NCBI GenBank assembly: GCA_002339675.1 | Contig: DDKB01000009.1 | Location: 4,219-68,218, forward strand | Source: Stutzerimonas stutzeri | GTDB lineage: Bacteria; Pseudomonadota; Gammaproteobacteria; Pseudomonadales; Pseudomonadaceae | Length of the DNA: 64,000 bases | Direction: 5' to 3' | In this document: positions 1 through 7,817 of the stretch, one piece after another | How the letters are laid out: every line of letters begins with the position of its first letter | Numbering within the stretch: position 1 is the first letter of the stretch | The notes under the pieces: generated by a model | The model's input: only the letters and a program-made list of their open reading frames with translations | What the model was told of the DNA's origin: nothing | The model's database searches: none | Translations under genes and position numbers: made by a program

Positions 1-1206
1 CAGGGCTTTACCGGCGGCGCGCTGATCCCCCTGGCCTTCACGCTCACCCTGATCAAGCTGCCCGAGCACCACCGCGCCAAGGGCATGGCGCTGTTCGCCA
101 TCACCGCCACCTTCGCGCCTTCCATCGGCCCCACGCTGGGCGGCTGGCTAACGGAGAACTGGGGCTGGGAATACATCTTCTACATCAATATCCCGCCTGG
201 CCTGCTGATGATCGCCGGCCTGCTGTACGGCCTGGAAAAGAAACCGCCGCACTGGGAATTGCTGAAAAGCACCGATTACGCCGGCATCGTCACCCTGGCC
301 ATGGGGCTCGGCTGCCTGCAGGTGTTTCTCGAGGAGGGCCACCGCAAGGACTGGCTGGAGTCGACGCTGATCGTCCAGCTGGGCTCGGTGGCGCTGATCA
401 GCCTGATCCTGTTCGTCATCCTGCAACTATCGCGTCCGAACCCGCTGATCAATCTGGGGATTCTGCGCGAACGCAACTTCGGCCTGACCAGCATCGCCAG
501 CCTGGGCATGGGACTCGGCCTCTACGGATCGATCTACCTGCTGCCGTTGTACCTGGCGCAGATCCAGGACTACAACGCGCTGCAGATCGGCCAAGTAATC
601 ATGTGGATGGGGATTCCGCAGCTGTTCCTCATCCCGCTGGTGCCCAAGCTGATGAAGATCATCGCGCCCAAGCTGCTCTGCGCGGCAGGCTTCGCCCTGT
701 TCGGCCTGTCCAGCTTTGCCTCCGGCGCGCTCAACCCGGATTTTGCCGGCGACCAGTTCCATCCGATCCAGATCATCCGTGCGCTGGGCCAGCCGATGAT
801 CATGGTCACCGTCTCGCTGATCGCCACGGCCTATATCCAGCCGAAGGATGCCGGCTCGGCGTCGAGCCTGTTCAACATCCTGCGCAACCTCGGCGGCGCG
901 ATTGGCATCGCCCTGCTGGCCACGCTGCTCGACGCCCGGGGCAAAGTCTATTTCGACTACCTGCGCGAGTCGGTCGTGCCGAGCAATCCGGCGGTAGCCG
1001 AGCGCCTGACCGCGCTGACCCAGCAATTGGGCAGCGAGCAGGCGGCATTAGGAAAGCTCAGCGAGGTCGCGCACCAGCAGGCCATGATCATGGCCTATAA
1101 CGATGCGTTTCATTTCGTTGGCATAGCGCTGGCGATCAGCATGGTCGCGGTGCTGCTGACCCGGCCGCTACCAAAGAACGTTCAAGCCGGCGCCGGAGGG
1201 CATTGA
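1..1206 (+). CDS. DHA2-family MFS drug exporter, 5'-truncated by window edge
   Basis: The reading frame is open from base 1, so the N-terminus lies outside the window; 401 codons are visible. The protein is a 14-TM-type major facilitator of the EmrB/QacA (DHA2) group, which exports drugs or other amphiphiles by proton antiport across the inner membrane. The first visible residues give the antiporter motif C region (APSIGPTLGG) followed by WEYIFYINIPPG, a signature of the group. About nine hydrophobic segments follow. The C-terminal part contains a periplasmic-type stretch (residues near 300-345 of the visible part) before a last TM. EmrB-type pumps usually pair with an EmrA membrane-fusion gene, which would lie to the left. 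The next gene is convergent. Family is certain, substrate unknown. Confidence 0.88.
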   Translation, partial: QGFTGGALIPLAFTLTLIKLPEHHRAKGMALFAITATFAPSIGPTLGGWLTENWGWEYIFYINIPPGLLMIAGLLYGLEKKPPHWELLKSTDYAGIVTLAMGLGCLQVFLEEGHRKDWLESTLIVQLGSVALISLILFVILQLSRPNPLINLGILRERNFGLTSIASLGMGLGLYGSIYLLPLYLAQIQDYNALQIGQVIMWMGIPQLFLIPLVPKLMKIIAPKLLCAAGFALFGLSSFASGALNPDFAGDQFHPIQIIRALGQPMIMVTVSLIATAYIQPKDAGSASSLFNILRNLGGAIGIALLATLLDARGKVYFDYLRESVVPSNPAVAERLTALTQQLGSEQAALGKLSEVAHQQAMIMAYNDAFHFVGIALAISMVAVLLTRPLPKNVQAGAGGH

Positions 1207-1286
1207 GCGCAGGTGCTACCTGCCAATACCCCTGCGTCACATCAATCGCAGGCAGAGCCGGCCCCTACAGAAGCCTCTTTCTGCCG

Positions 1287-3302
1287 CTACACCTGTAACA
1301 ACCGCTCGCGCAGCTTGTGGATCTCGTCGCGGGTCTGCGCGGCGGCTTCGAATTCCAGGTCGCGCGCATAGGCGAGCATTTTTTCTTCCAGCTGGCGGAT
1401 GCGCTTGGTGATTTCGCTTGGCGAGCGCAGCTCGTTCTCGTACCGCGCCGCCTCTTCCGCCGCCTTGGCTTCGCCGCGCCGCTTCTTGCTGCGCGAGCCG
1501 GGCACCGTAGCGCCCTCGAGGATGTCCTGGACGTCCTTGAACACGCCTTGCGGAACGATGCCGTTGGCTTCGTTGAACGCGATCTGCTTGTTGCGCCGAC
1601 GCTCGGTCTCGCCGATTGCCCGCTCCATGGAGCCGGTCATGTTGTCGGCGTAGAGAATCGCCCGCCCGTTGAGGTTGCGTGCGGCACGGCCGATGGTCTG
1701 GATCAGCGAACGCTCGGAGCGCAGGAAGCCTTCCTTGTCGGCGTCGAGGATGGCGACCAGAGACACCTCGGGCATGTCCAGGCCCTCGCGCAGCAGGTTG
1801 ATACCCACCAGCACGTCGAACACGCCCAGGCGCAGGTCGCGAATGATCTCCACCCGCTCGACGGTATCGATGTCCGAGTGCAGGTAGCGCACCCGCACGC
1901 CGTGGTCGCCCAGGTAATCGGTGAGATCCTCGGCCATGCGCTTGGTCAGCGTGGTGACCAATACCCGCTCCTCCTTGGCCACGCACTTGGTGATTTCCGA
2001 CAGCAGGTCGTCGACCTGGGTCAGCGCCGGACGCACTTCGATCTGCGGATCGACCAGCCCGGTGGGCCGAACCACCTGCTCGATCACCCGCCCGGCGTGC
2101 TCGGCCTCGTAGGGCCCGGGCGTCGCCGAGACGAAGATGGTCTGCGGGCTGACCGCCTCCCACTCATCGAAGCGCATCGGCCGGTTGTCCAGCGCCGACG
2201 GCAGGCGGAAGCCATACTCGACCAGCGTTTCCTTGCGTGAGCGGTCGCCTTTGTACATGGCGCCGACCTGCGGCACGCTGACGTGGGACTCGTCGATCAC
2301 CAGCAACGCATCGGCCGGCAGGTAATCGTAGAGGGTCGGTGGCGCCTCGCCAGAAGCTCGTCCCGACAGGTAGCGCGAGTAGTTCTCGATGCCGTTGCAG
2401 TAACCCAACTCCATGATCATTTCCAGGTCGAATCGGGTGCGCTGCTCCAGCCGCTGCGCCTCTACCAGCTTGTTGTTGCTGCGCAAATAATCGAGGCGGT
2501 CCTTGAGCTCCACCTTGATGTTCTCGATGGCATCGAGCAACGTCTCGCGCGGCGTCACGTAGTGGCTCTTGGGATAAAAGGTGAAGCGCGGCAGCTTGCG
2601 GATCACCTCGCCGGTCAGCGGATCGAAGGCGGACAGGCTCTCCACCTCGTCGTCGAACAGCTCGATACGCACCGCTTCCAGGTCCGATTCGGCGGGAAAG
2701 ATGTCGATCACGTCGCCACGCACGCGAAAGGTCGCCCGCGCGAAGTCCATGTCGTTGCGCGTGTACTGCAGGCCGGTCAGCCGGCGCAGCAACTCGCGCT
2801 GATCAAGGCGGTCGCCGCGGTCCACGTGCAGCACCATCTTCAAGTACGACTGCGGATCACCCAGGCCGTAGATGCAGGAAACGGTGGTCACGATGATCGC
2901 GTCCGGCCGCTCCAGCAGCGCCTTGGTTGCCGACAGGCGCATCTGCTCGATGTGGTCGTTGATCGACGCATCCTTCTCGATGAAGGTGTCGGACGACGGG
3001 ACATAGGCTTCCGGCTGGTAGTAATCGTAGTAGGACACGAAATACTCAACCGCATTGTTCGGGAAAAACGCCTTGAATTCCCCATAGAGCTGCGCGGCCA
3101 GCGTCTTGTTAGGCGCCAGCACCAGCGTCGGGCGTTGCACATGGGCGATGACGTTGGCAATGCTGAAGGTCTTGCCGGAGCCGGTAACGCCCAGCAGCGT
3201 CTGGTGCGACAGGCCCGCCTCGATGCCTTCGATCATCTGCCGGATGGCCTCTGGCTGGTCGCCGGCGGGCTTGAAGCGAGTGACCAATTCGAACTGCGAC
3301 AT
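1287..3302 (-). CDS. uvrB: UvrB, excinuclease ABC subunit B
   Basis: A 671-residue protein of normal family length. UvrB is the damage-verifying helicase of nucleotide excision repair: UvrA loads it onto DNA, and it then recruits UvrC for dual incision. Walker A (GVTGSGKT) is at residues 38-45. The tyrosine-rich beta-hairpin that separates the strands (YFVSYYDYYQPEAYVP) is near residue 88. The helicase DESH box is in LLVIDESHVS, and motif VI follows at QTIGRAARN. The C-terminal UVR motif that binds UvrC (ITKRIRQLEEKM) is intact. It is divergent from the aminotransferase gene across 326 bp; I saw no LexA box there. In Pseudomonas, uvrB commonly neighbours this aminotransferase and tRNA-Asn. 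Confidence 0.97.
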   Translation of the reverse strand: MSQFELVTRFKPAGDQPEAIRQMIEGIEAGLSHQTLLGVTGSGKTFSIANVIAHVQRPTLVLAPNKTLAAQLYGEFKAFFPNNAVEYFVSYYDYYQPEAYVPSSDTFIEKDASINDHIEQMRLSATKALLERPDAIIVTTVSCIYGLGDPQSYLKMVLHVDRGDRLDQRELLRRLTGLQYTRNDMDFARATFRVRGDVIDIFPAESDLEAVRIELFDDEVESLSAFDPLTGEVIRKLPRFTFYPKSHYVTPRETLLDAIENIKVELKDRLDYLRSNNKLVEAQRLEQRTRFDLEMIMELGYCNGIENYSRYLSGRASGEAPPTLYDYLPADALLVIDESHVSVPQVGAMYKGDRSRKETLVEYGFRLPSALDNRPMRFDEWEAVSPQTIFVSATPGPYEAEHAGRVIEQVVRPTGLVDPQIEVRPALTQVDDLLSEITKCVAKEERVLVTTLTKRMAEDLTDYLGDHGVRVRYLHSDIDTVERVEIIRDLRLGVFDVLVGINLLREGLDMPEVSLVAILDADKEGFLRSERSLIQTIGRAARNLNGRAILYADNMTGSMERAIGETERRRNKQIAFNEANGIVPQGVFKDVQDILEGATVPGSRSKKRRGEAKAAEEAARYENELRSPSEITKRIRQLEEKMLAYARDLEFEAAAQTRDEIHKLRERLLQV

Positions 3303-3628
3303 ATCGACCTCTCAGATTACGTGGACCCGGCGCTGGGGCCTGCCGGGTACCGTCGGATTTCAGCCGCAGGGAGCGGCGGCGCCGAGGGGATCCACGGACT
3401 CGGCCCCTTTCAATGCGGCCGTCGACGGCAATATCAAGTGCCGGGCGGTCAACGCCGACGAAACCCGACGGAGCGGGCCGCCGGAGGACACGAAAGCCAC
3501 AGAAAAACCGCCCTAGCATATCGCGACGCAGGGCCAGGCCGGCTATACTCTTGCCCCGTTTGCGCACCGCCCTCAGCGCGAAGCGAGGGTGTTGCATCAG
3601 TCACCTCCTCTCTTCGAGCCTCCCCATC
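3303..3628. other. Divergent intergenic region uvrB / aminotransferase
   Basis: These 326 bp must hold promoters for both divergent genes. A -10-like TATACT occurs near 3553 for the rightward gene, without a convincing -35. I found no SOS (CTGT-N8-ACAG) operator, no hairpin terminator and no plausible small ORF. The open frames crossing it are extensions of neighbouring genes. Confidence 0.4.
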
Positions 3629-4825
3629 ATGAGTTTGTTCTCCGCTGTCGAAATGGCGCCGCGCGATCCGATCCTCGGCCTCAATGAAGCCTTCAATGCC
3701 GACACGCGGCAGAACAAGGTCAACCTGGGAGTGGGCGTCTACTACAACGAAGAAGGCCGCATTCCCCTGCTGCGTGCAGTCGCCGCTGCCGAGATGGCGC
3801 GCCTGGAACTCAATGCCCCGCGCGGCTATCTGCCTATCGATGGGATCGCCAGTTACGACATGGCCGTGCAAGCCCTGCTATTCGGTGCAGACTCGGCATT
3901 GGTTGCCGATGGCCGCGTGGTCACCACCCAGGCACTGGGCGGCACCGGCGCGCTGAAGATCGGCGCGGATTTCCTCAAGCGCATGTTGCCCGACGCCGTC
4001 GTCGCGATCACCAACCCCAGCTGGGAGAACCACCGGGCACTGTTCGAGTCCGCCGGCTTCCCGGTCCAGAACTACCGCTACTATGACGCCGCCAGCCACG
4101 GGATCGACCGCGCCGGCATGCTCGAAGACTTGAACAACCTGCCACCGCGCTCCATCGTCGTGCTGCACGCCTGCTGCCACAACCCCACCGGCGTTGACCT
4201 GCTGCCGGAGGACTGGAAGCAGATCCTTGAGGTGCTGCGCGCCAACGACCATGTACCGTTCATCGACATCGCTTATCAGGGCTTCGGCGACAGCATCGAG
4301 GAAGACGCCGCCGCCGTGCGCCTGTTCGCCGAGTCGGGCATGAGCTTCTTCGTCTCCAGCTCCTTCTCCAAGTCCTTCTCGCTATATGGCGAGCGTGTCG
4401 GCGCCCTGTCGATGGTCACTCAGAACCGTGACGAGTCGGCGCGCGTGCTCTCGCAGATCAAGCGCGTGATCCGCACCAACTATTCCAACCCGCCGACGCA
4501 CGGCGCCACCGTGGTTTCTGCCGTTCTCAACAGCCCGGAACTTCGCGCGATGTGGGAAACCGAGCTGGGCGAGATGCGTACACGCATCCAGGATATGCGC
4601 CTGAGCATGGTTCGCCAGCTGGCCGAAAAAGGCGCCAAACAGGACTTCGGTTTTGTCGCCAGGCAGCGTGGCATGTTCTCCTACTCCGGCCTCACCGCCG
4701 CCCAGGTCGAGCGTCTACGGGTCGAGTTCGGTGTGTACGCCATCGGCACCGGCCGCATCTGCGCGGCCGCACTCAATCACCACAACCTGGACCACGTGAC
4801 CGACGCCATCGTCCAGGTTCTCTGA
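3629..4825 (+). CDS. Aspartate/aromatic amino acid aminotransferase (PLP class I)
   Basis: 398 residues, the usual length for the AspC/TyrB/PhhC subgroup of fold-type I PLP enzymes, which interconvert aspartate, tyrosine or phenylalanine with their 2-oxo acids in the cytoplasm. The family N-terminus (APRDPILGLNEAF) follows the chosen ATG, and the open frame upstream lacks family similarity, so this start is preferred. VNLGVGVYYNEEG is typical of the subgroup. Lys248 in SSSFSKSFSLYGERVG is the Schiff-base lysine. HACCHNPTG binds PLP, and an Arg near residue 374 (TGRICAA) should bind the substrate carboxylate. It is monocistronic, followed by tRNA-Asn. AspC and TyrB specificity cannot be separated from sequence alone, so no symbol is given. 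Confidence 0.92.
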   Translation: MSLFSAVEMAPRDPILGLNEAFNADTRQNKVNLGVGVYYNEEGRIPLLRAVAAAEMARLELNAPRGYLPIDGIASYDMAVQALLFGADSALVADGRVVTTQALGGTGALKIGADFLKRMLPDAVVAITNPSWENHRALFESAGFPVQNYRYYDAASHGIDRAGMLEDLNNLPPRSIVVLHACCHNPTGVDLLPEDWKQILEVLRANDHVPFIDIAYQGFGDSIEEDAAAVRLFAESGMSFFVSSSFSKSFSLYGERVGALSMVTQNRDESARVLSQIKRVIRTNYSNPPTHGATVVSAVLNSPELRAMWETELGEMRTRIQDMRLSMVRQLAEKGAKQDFGFVARQRGMFSYSGLTAAQVERLRVEFGVYAIGTGRICAAALNHHNLDHVTDAIVQVL

Positions 4826-4836
4826 TCTTCTGGGGG

Positions 4837-4864
4837 TTGACTTATCCTTTGTAAACAGTAGGAT
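4837..4864 (+). promoter_or_regulatory. Promoter of tRNA-Asn
   Basis: TTGACT (4837-4842) and TAGGAT (4859-4864) are separated by 16 nt and sit 12 nt before the tRNA 5' end. A GC-rich stretch (ACGCACCGC) follows the -10, the discriminator type found at stringently controlled stable-RNA promoters. Confidence 0.6.
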
Positions 4865-4876
4865 ACGCACCGCTGT

Positions 4877-4952
4877 TCCGCGATAGCTCAGTCGGTAGAG
4901 CAAATGACTGTTAATCATTGGGTCCCTGGTTCGAGTCCAGGTCGCGGAGCCA
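4877..4952 (+). tRNA. tRNA-Asn(GTT)
   Basis: 76 nt cloverleaf with encoded CCA. The acceptor stem TCCGCGA pairs with TCGCGGA, followed by discriminator G and CCA. The anticodon GTT is at 4910-4912 in loop CTGTTAA. The T-arm is CCTGG-TTCGAGT-CCAGG. The 3' 22 nt are repeated downstream in a 148-bp tandem repeat. Confidence 0.97.
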
Positions 4953-4958
4953 ATTTCA

Positions 4959-4986
4959 AAGCCTCGGTTCGTACCGGGGCTTTTTT
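4959..4986 (+). terminator. Rho-independent terminator of tRNA-Asn (copy 1)
   Basis: A 10-bp stem AAGCCTCGGT / ACCGGGGCTT with one G-T pair and loop TCGT, followed by TTTTTT, starting 6 nt after the tRNA CCA end. Confidence 0.85.
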
Positions 4987-5106
4987 GTGTCCGCCGGACT
5001 CGCACCAGGGACGGCGTCCCAGGTGATTCGCTTCGCTCACCCCTTCGGGGCCGCGCCAAAGCGCGTTCTGCGGCGCAGTCGAGTCCAGGTCGCGGAGCCA
5101 ATTTCA

Positions 5107-5134
5107 AAGCCTCGGTTCGTACCGGGGCTTTTTT
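5107..5134 (+). terminator. Duplicated terminator in repeat unit 2
   Basis: Identical to the hairpin at 4959-4986, exactly 148 bp further on. It may catch read-through or simply be a passenger of the tandem duplication. Confidence 0.75.
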
Positions 5135-5315
5135 GTGTCCGCCGGACTCGCACCAGGGACGGTGTCCCAGGTGATTCGCTTCGCTCACCCCTTCGGGGCC
5201 GCGCCAAAGCGCGTTCTGCTGCGCAGTCGAGTCCAGGTCGCTCGTCCGTGACAATCGAAGCACCCGGGCTTCGCCTGCAGCTGGCGCGACCCGATCATGC
5301 GGGAGCCGAAAATGA

Positions 5316-5338
5316 AAACGCCCCGCTTTGGCGGGGCG
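5316..5338 (-). terminator. Terminator of the FKBP lipoprotein gene
   Basis: An 8-bp GC stem (CGCCCCGC / GCGGGGCG at 5319-5326 and 5331-5338). Read on the minus strand it is followed by TTTTCATTTTC, 18 nt past the gene's stop codon. Confidence 0.8.
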
Positions 5339-5356
5339 CTTTGTCACAGATGACGC

Positions 5357-6127
5357 TTACTGCGCGTCGGCGCCTTCGGCCGATTCGCCAGCCTCTGCTT
5401 CGGGCTGTTCCTCGGCGGCCGGGGCAGCCTGGTTTTCGTCGCCCTTGATGCCCAGCAGCTCGAGATCGAAGACCAGAACCGAATTGGCCGGGATCAGCGG
5501 GCTCGGGCTCTGCTCGCCATACGCCAGCTCGCTCGGGATATACAGTTTGTACTTCTCGCCCACGTGCATCAGCTGCAGGCCTTCGACCCAGCCCGGGATC
5601 ACACCGGAAACCGGTAGATCGATCGGCGTGCCGCGCTTGATGGAGCTGTCGAACACGGTTCCGTCGGTCAGCTTGCCTTCATAGTGAACGGTCACCACGT
5701 CGTCCGGACCCGGCTGGGGGCCGTCGGCCTGCTTCACGACTTCATACTGCAGACCGGAATCGGTTGTCTTCACGCCATCGCGCTTGGCATTTTCCTCGAG
5801 GAATTTCTTACCAGCCGCTGCGGCTTCCTTGTTCATCTCGGCCACGTGCTCTTCGGCACGCTTCTGCAGGTAGCTGAAGGCTTCCATCAACTGCTCGTCG
5901 GTGAGCTTCTGCTCCTTCTTGCCCATTGCATCGTCGATGCCCTGGGCCACGGCCTTCGAATCCAGGGCGGCCATGCCTTCCTGAGCCAGGCTCTTGCCCA
6001 TGTTCAGGCCGATGCCGTAGGACGCTTTCTGTGCAGGAGTTTCCAGCTTGGCGCTGGTTTCCGAATCACAGCCCGCCAGGACCAGGCCAACCAGGGCAAT
6101 CGCCGACGCCAAACGATGATGTCTCAT
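5357..6127 (-). CDS. FKBP-type peptidyl-prolyl isomerase, Mip/FkpA-like lipoprotein
   Basis: 256 residues. The start at 6127 is preferred over an upstream in-frame codon because AAAGGAAACAG precedes it and the protein then opens with a lipoprotein signal (lipobox LAGC, Cys20). Residues about 25-135 form the helical Mip/FkpA dimerisation domain. Residues about 140-235 are the FKBP domain, with VTVHYEGKLTDGTVFDSS, VIPGWVEGL and the SELAYGE loop. An acidic Ala/Glu-rich tail ends the protein. The enzyme speeds proline isomerisation and chaperones proteins in the periplasm, here probably membrane-anchored. It is a single gene with its own terminator; in Pseudomonas this gene is typically near rdgC, as here. 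Confidence 0.92.
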   Translation of the reverse strand: MRHHRLASAIALVGLVLAGCDSETSAKLETPAQKASYGIGLNMGKSLAQEGMAALDSKAVAQGIDDAMGKKEQKLTDEQLMEAFSYLQKRAEEHVAEMNKEAAAAGKKFLEENAKRDGVKTTDSGLQYEVVKQADGPQPGPDDVVTVHYEGKLTDGTVFDSSIKRGTPIDLPVSGVIPGWVEGLQLMHVGEKYKLYIPSELAYGEQSPSPLIPANSVLVFDLELLGIKGDENQAAPAAEEQPEAEAGESAEGADAQ

Positions 6128-6394
6128 TCTGTTTCCTTTAATTACGCAAAAGAGGTGTAGCCAAAAACGTTGCCGGAGCTTAACAGCCACCTCCAGGGGT
6201 GGCTACCGAGGGCATCGCGGTAATAGGTAAAGACAGTGCAAAGTCCAAAGACTCCCTGGCGATTCGGCGATCAGGTCTCGCCGCAGTACACGGCGGGCTG
6301 ATGCCACCCGGCCCGGCGTCAGTTGCAGGGCGGGCCCCAGCCAGACGCGTCGCACCCCTGCAGACGATGCGGAGCGAAATTTGAGGCAAAAAAA
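6128..6394. other. Intergenic region before the tRNA terminator
   Basis: 267 bp (up to the tRNA terminator) between the FKBP start and the tRNA pair. The FKBP promoter must lie at its left end. The rest is GC-rich; short open frames here have no ribosome binding site or family signature. Nothing else seen. Confidence 0.35.
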
Positions 6395-6412
6395 AGCGAC
6401 CCTAAGGTCGCT
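6387..6412 (-). terminator. Terminator of the tRNA-Val/tRNA-Asp transcript
   Basis: A 7-bp stem AGCGACC / GGTCGCT (6395-6401 and 6406-6412) with a 4-nt loop. On the minus strand it is followed by eight T residues, about 45 nt past the tRNA-Asp 3' end. Confidence 0.85.
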
Positions 6413-6456
6413 TTCTTCGTGCTGGCGAGGCGTTCAGTGTTCCTCGCCAATCAATA

Positions 6457-6533
6457 TGGCGCAGCGGACGGGACTCGAACCCGCGACCCCCGGCGTGACA
6501 GGCCGGTATTCTAACCGACTGAACTACCGCTGC
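6457..6533 (-). tRNA. tRNA-Asp(GTC)
   Basis: 77 nt with CCA encoded. The acceptor stem GCAGCGG pairs with CCGCTGC, followed by discriminator G. The anticodon is GTC in loop CTGTCAC. The T-loop is TTCGAGT. It is second in a two-tRNA transcript, 13 bp behind tRNA-Val. Confidence 0.97.
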
Positions 6534-6546
6534 GCTAAACCTCGAG

Positions 6547-6622
6547 TGGTGGGTGATGACGGGATCGAACCGCCGACCCTCTGCTTGTAAGGCAGATGCT
6601 CTCCCAGCTGAGCTAATCACCC
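6547..6622 (-). tRNA. tRNA-Val(TAC)
   Basis: 76 nt with CCA encoded. The acceptor stem GGGTGAT pairs with ATCACCC, followed by discriminator A. The anticodon is TAC in loop CTTACAA. It is first in the tRNA-Val/tRNA-Asp transcript, 23 bp from the -10 element. Confidence 0.97.
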
Positions 6623-6644
6623 GTTTGCTCTCGAAGTGGGGCGC

Positions 6645-6673
6645 ATTCTAGAGAGGGTTCTCGACCTTGGCAA
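6645..6673 (-). promoter_or_regulatory. Promoter of the tRNA-Val/tRNA-Asp operon
   Basis: On the minus strand TTGCCA (-35) and TAGAAT (-10) are spaced by exactly 17 nt. GCGCCCC follows the -10, a GC discriminator as at stringently controlled stable-RNA promoters. The tRNA-Val 5' end lies just downstream. Confidence 0.8.
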
Positions 6674-6836
6674 CCCCCTTTCGAAAAAAAAATTGAAGAA
6701 CTTACAACGACTTAGGAAACGCACTGTTTATTGGCGAAAACGAGGTTTCGGTCGGCATCTGCTCTTGGCAGGGTTGGCCTGCGGTAGCGGGAGGGGAATA
6801 ATGCGCGCTTTGCTTTTACCGGAGTTTCAAATCGCC

Positions 6837-7757
6837 ATGTGGTTTCGCAACCTGCTCGTCTACCGTCTCACCCAGAACGTCCCTTTCGATGTCGAGACAC
6901 TTGAAGCTGCATTGGCCGCCAAGCCCGCCCGCCCCTGCGCCAGCCAGGAGGTGAGCACCTACGGTTTCGTCGCGCCCTTTGGCAAAGGCGAAGATGCGCC
7001 TCTGGTGCATGCGAGCCAGGGCTTCCTGTTGATTTCCACCCGCAAGGAAGAACGCATCCTGCCCGGCAGCGTGGTCAAGGACGCGCTGAAGGAAAAGGTC
7101 GACGAAATCGAAAACGAGCAGATGCGCAAGGTCTACAAGAAGGAGCGCGAGCAGCTGAAGGACGACATCATCCAGGCCTTCCTGCCGCGCGCCTTCATTC
7201 GCAAGTCCGGCACCTTTGCCGCCATCGCACCGGAGCAGGGCCTGATTCTGGTGGACTCTTCCAGCCCCAAGCGCGCCGAGGACCTGCTGTCCACGCTGCG
7301 TGAGGCGATCGGCTCGCTGCCGGTACGTCCGCTGACCGTCAAGATCGCGCCCTCAGCGACCATGACCGACTGGGTCAAGACGCAAAAAGCAGCCGACGAT
7401 TTCTTCGTGCTCGACGAGTGCGAACTGCGCGACACCCACGAAGACGGCGGCGTGGTGCGCTGCAAGCGCCAGGACCTGACCAGCGACGAGATCCAGCAGC
7501 ACCTGGAAGTCGGCAAGCAGGTCACTCAGCTGTCGTTGGGCTGGCAGGACAAGCTGTCCTTCGTGCTCGACGACAAGCTGGTGATCAAGCGTCTGCGTTT
7601 CGAAGAGCTGTTGCAGGACCAGGCCGAGCAGGACGGTGGCGACGATGACCTTGGCCAGCAGGACGCCAGCTTCCTGCTGATGATGCTGACCTTCAAGGAG
7701 TTCCTGCCCGCGCTGTTCGAAGCCCTGGGTGGTGAGGAGATCCCGCAGGGCATCTAA
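6837..7757 (+). CDS. rdgC: RdgC, recombination-associated DNA-binding protein
   Basis: 306 residues, the standard length for RdgC. RdgC forms a ring-shaped dimer around duplex DNA and restrains RecA-mediated recombination. The start at 6837 gives the conserved N-terminus MWFRNLLVYRLT; CCGGAG lies about 12 nt upstream. SGTFAAIAPEQGLILVDSSS and the C-terminal FKEFLPALFEALGGEE are typical of the family. It is transcribed alone, divergent from the tRNA pair. Function follows from family knowledge. Confidence 0.94.
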   Translation: MWFRNLLVYRLTQNVPFDVETLEAALAAKPARPCASQEVSTYGFVAPFGKGEDAPLVHASQGFLLISTRKEERILPGSVVKDALKEKVDEIENEQMRKVYKKEREQLKDDIIQAFLPRAFIRKSGTFAAIAPEQGLILVDSSSPKRAEDLLSTLREAIGSLPVRPLTVKIAPSATMTDWVKTQKAADDFFVLDECELRDTHEDGGVVRCKRQDLTSDEIQQHLEVGKQVTQLSLGWQDKLSFVLDDKLVIKRLRFEELLQDQAEQDGGDDDLGQQDASFLLMMLTFKEFLPALFEALGGEEIPQGI

Positions 7758-7766
7758 ACTGCCCTG

Positions 7767-7788
7767 GCCGTCAGCCCCGGCTGACGGC
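7767..7788 (+). terminator. Hairpin behind rdgC
   Basis: A perfect 8-bp stem GCCGTCAG / CTGACGGC with a 6-nt loop, 10 nt past the rdgC stop. No T-run follows, so it may be a weak terminator or an mRNA-stabilising hairpin between rdgC and the symporter gene. Confidence 0.4.
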
Positions 7789-7817
7789 ACCTCCTTCATC
7801 ACTACAAGGTAAGCCCG

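Larger units (their letters stand above)
4931..5241 (+). repeat. Tandem 148-bp repeat of tRNA-Asn 3' end plus terminator
   Basis: Unit 1 is 4931-5078 and unit 2 is 5079-5226; a third copy stops after 15 nt (5227-5241). Each full unit starts inside the T-arm of tRNA-Asn, includes its 3' end and CCA, then a terminator hairpin, then about 90 bp of spacer rich in short hairpins. The two units differ at only two positions that I can see (C/T in GGCGTCC versus GGTGTCC, and G/T near the unit end). The layout resembles the E. coli tyrT locus, where 178-bp repeats begin with the tRNA-Tyr 3' end. Confidence 0.9.

Noticed and set aside
3303..3628. Possible SOS control of uvrB
   Set aside because: No CTGT-N8-ACAG operator was found in the region.
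2283..3632. 449-codon plus-strand open frame opposite uvrB
   Set aside because: It is antisense to a certain gene, composed of Val/Gln/His/Arg-rich low-complexity typical of GC-rich shadows, and has no domain.
4715..5347. 210-codon minus-strand open frame over tRNA-Asn and repeats
   Set aside because: It reads through a tRNA and the tandem repeat in antisense.
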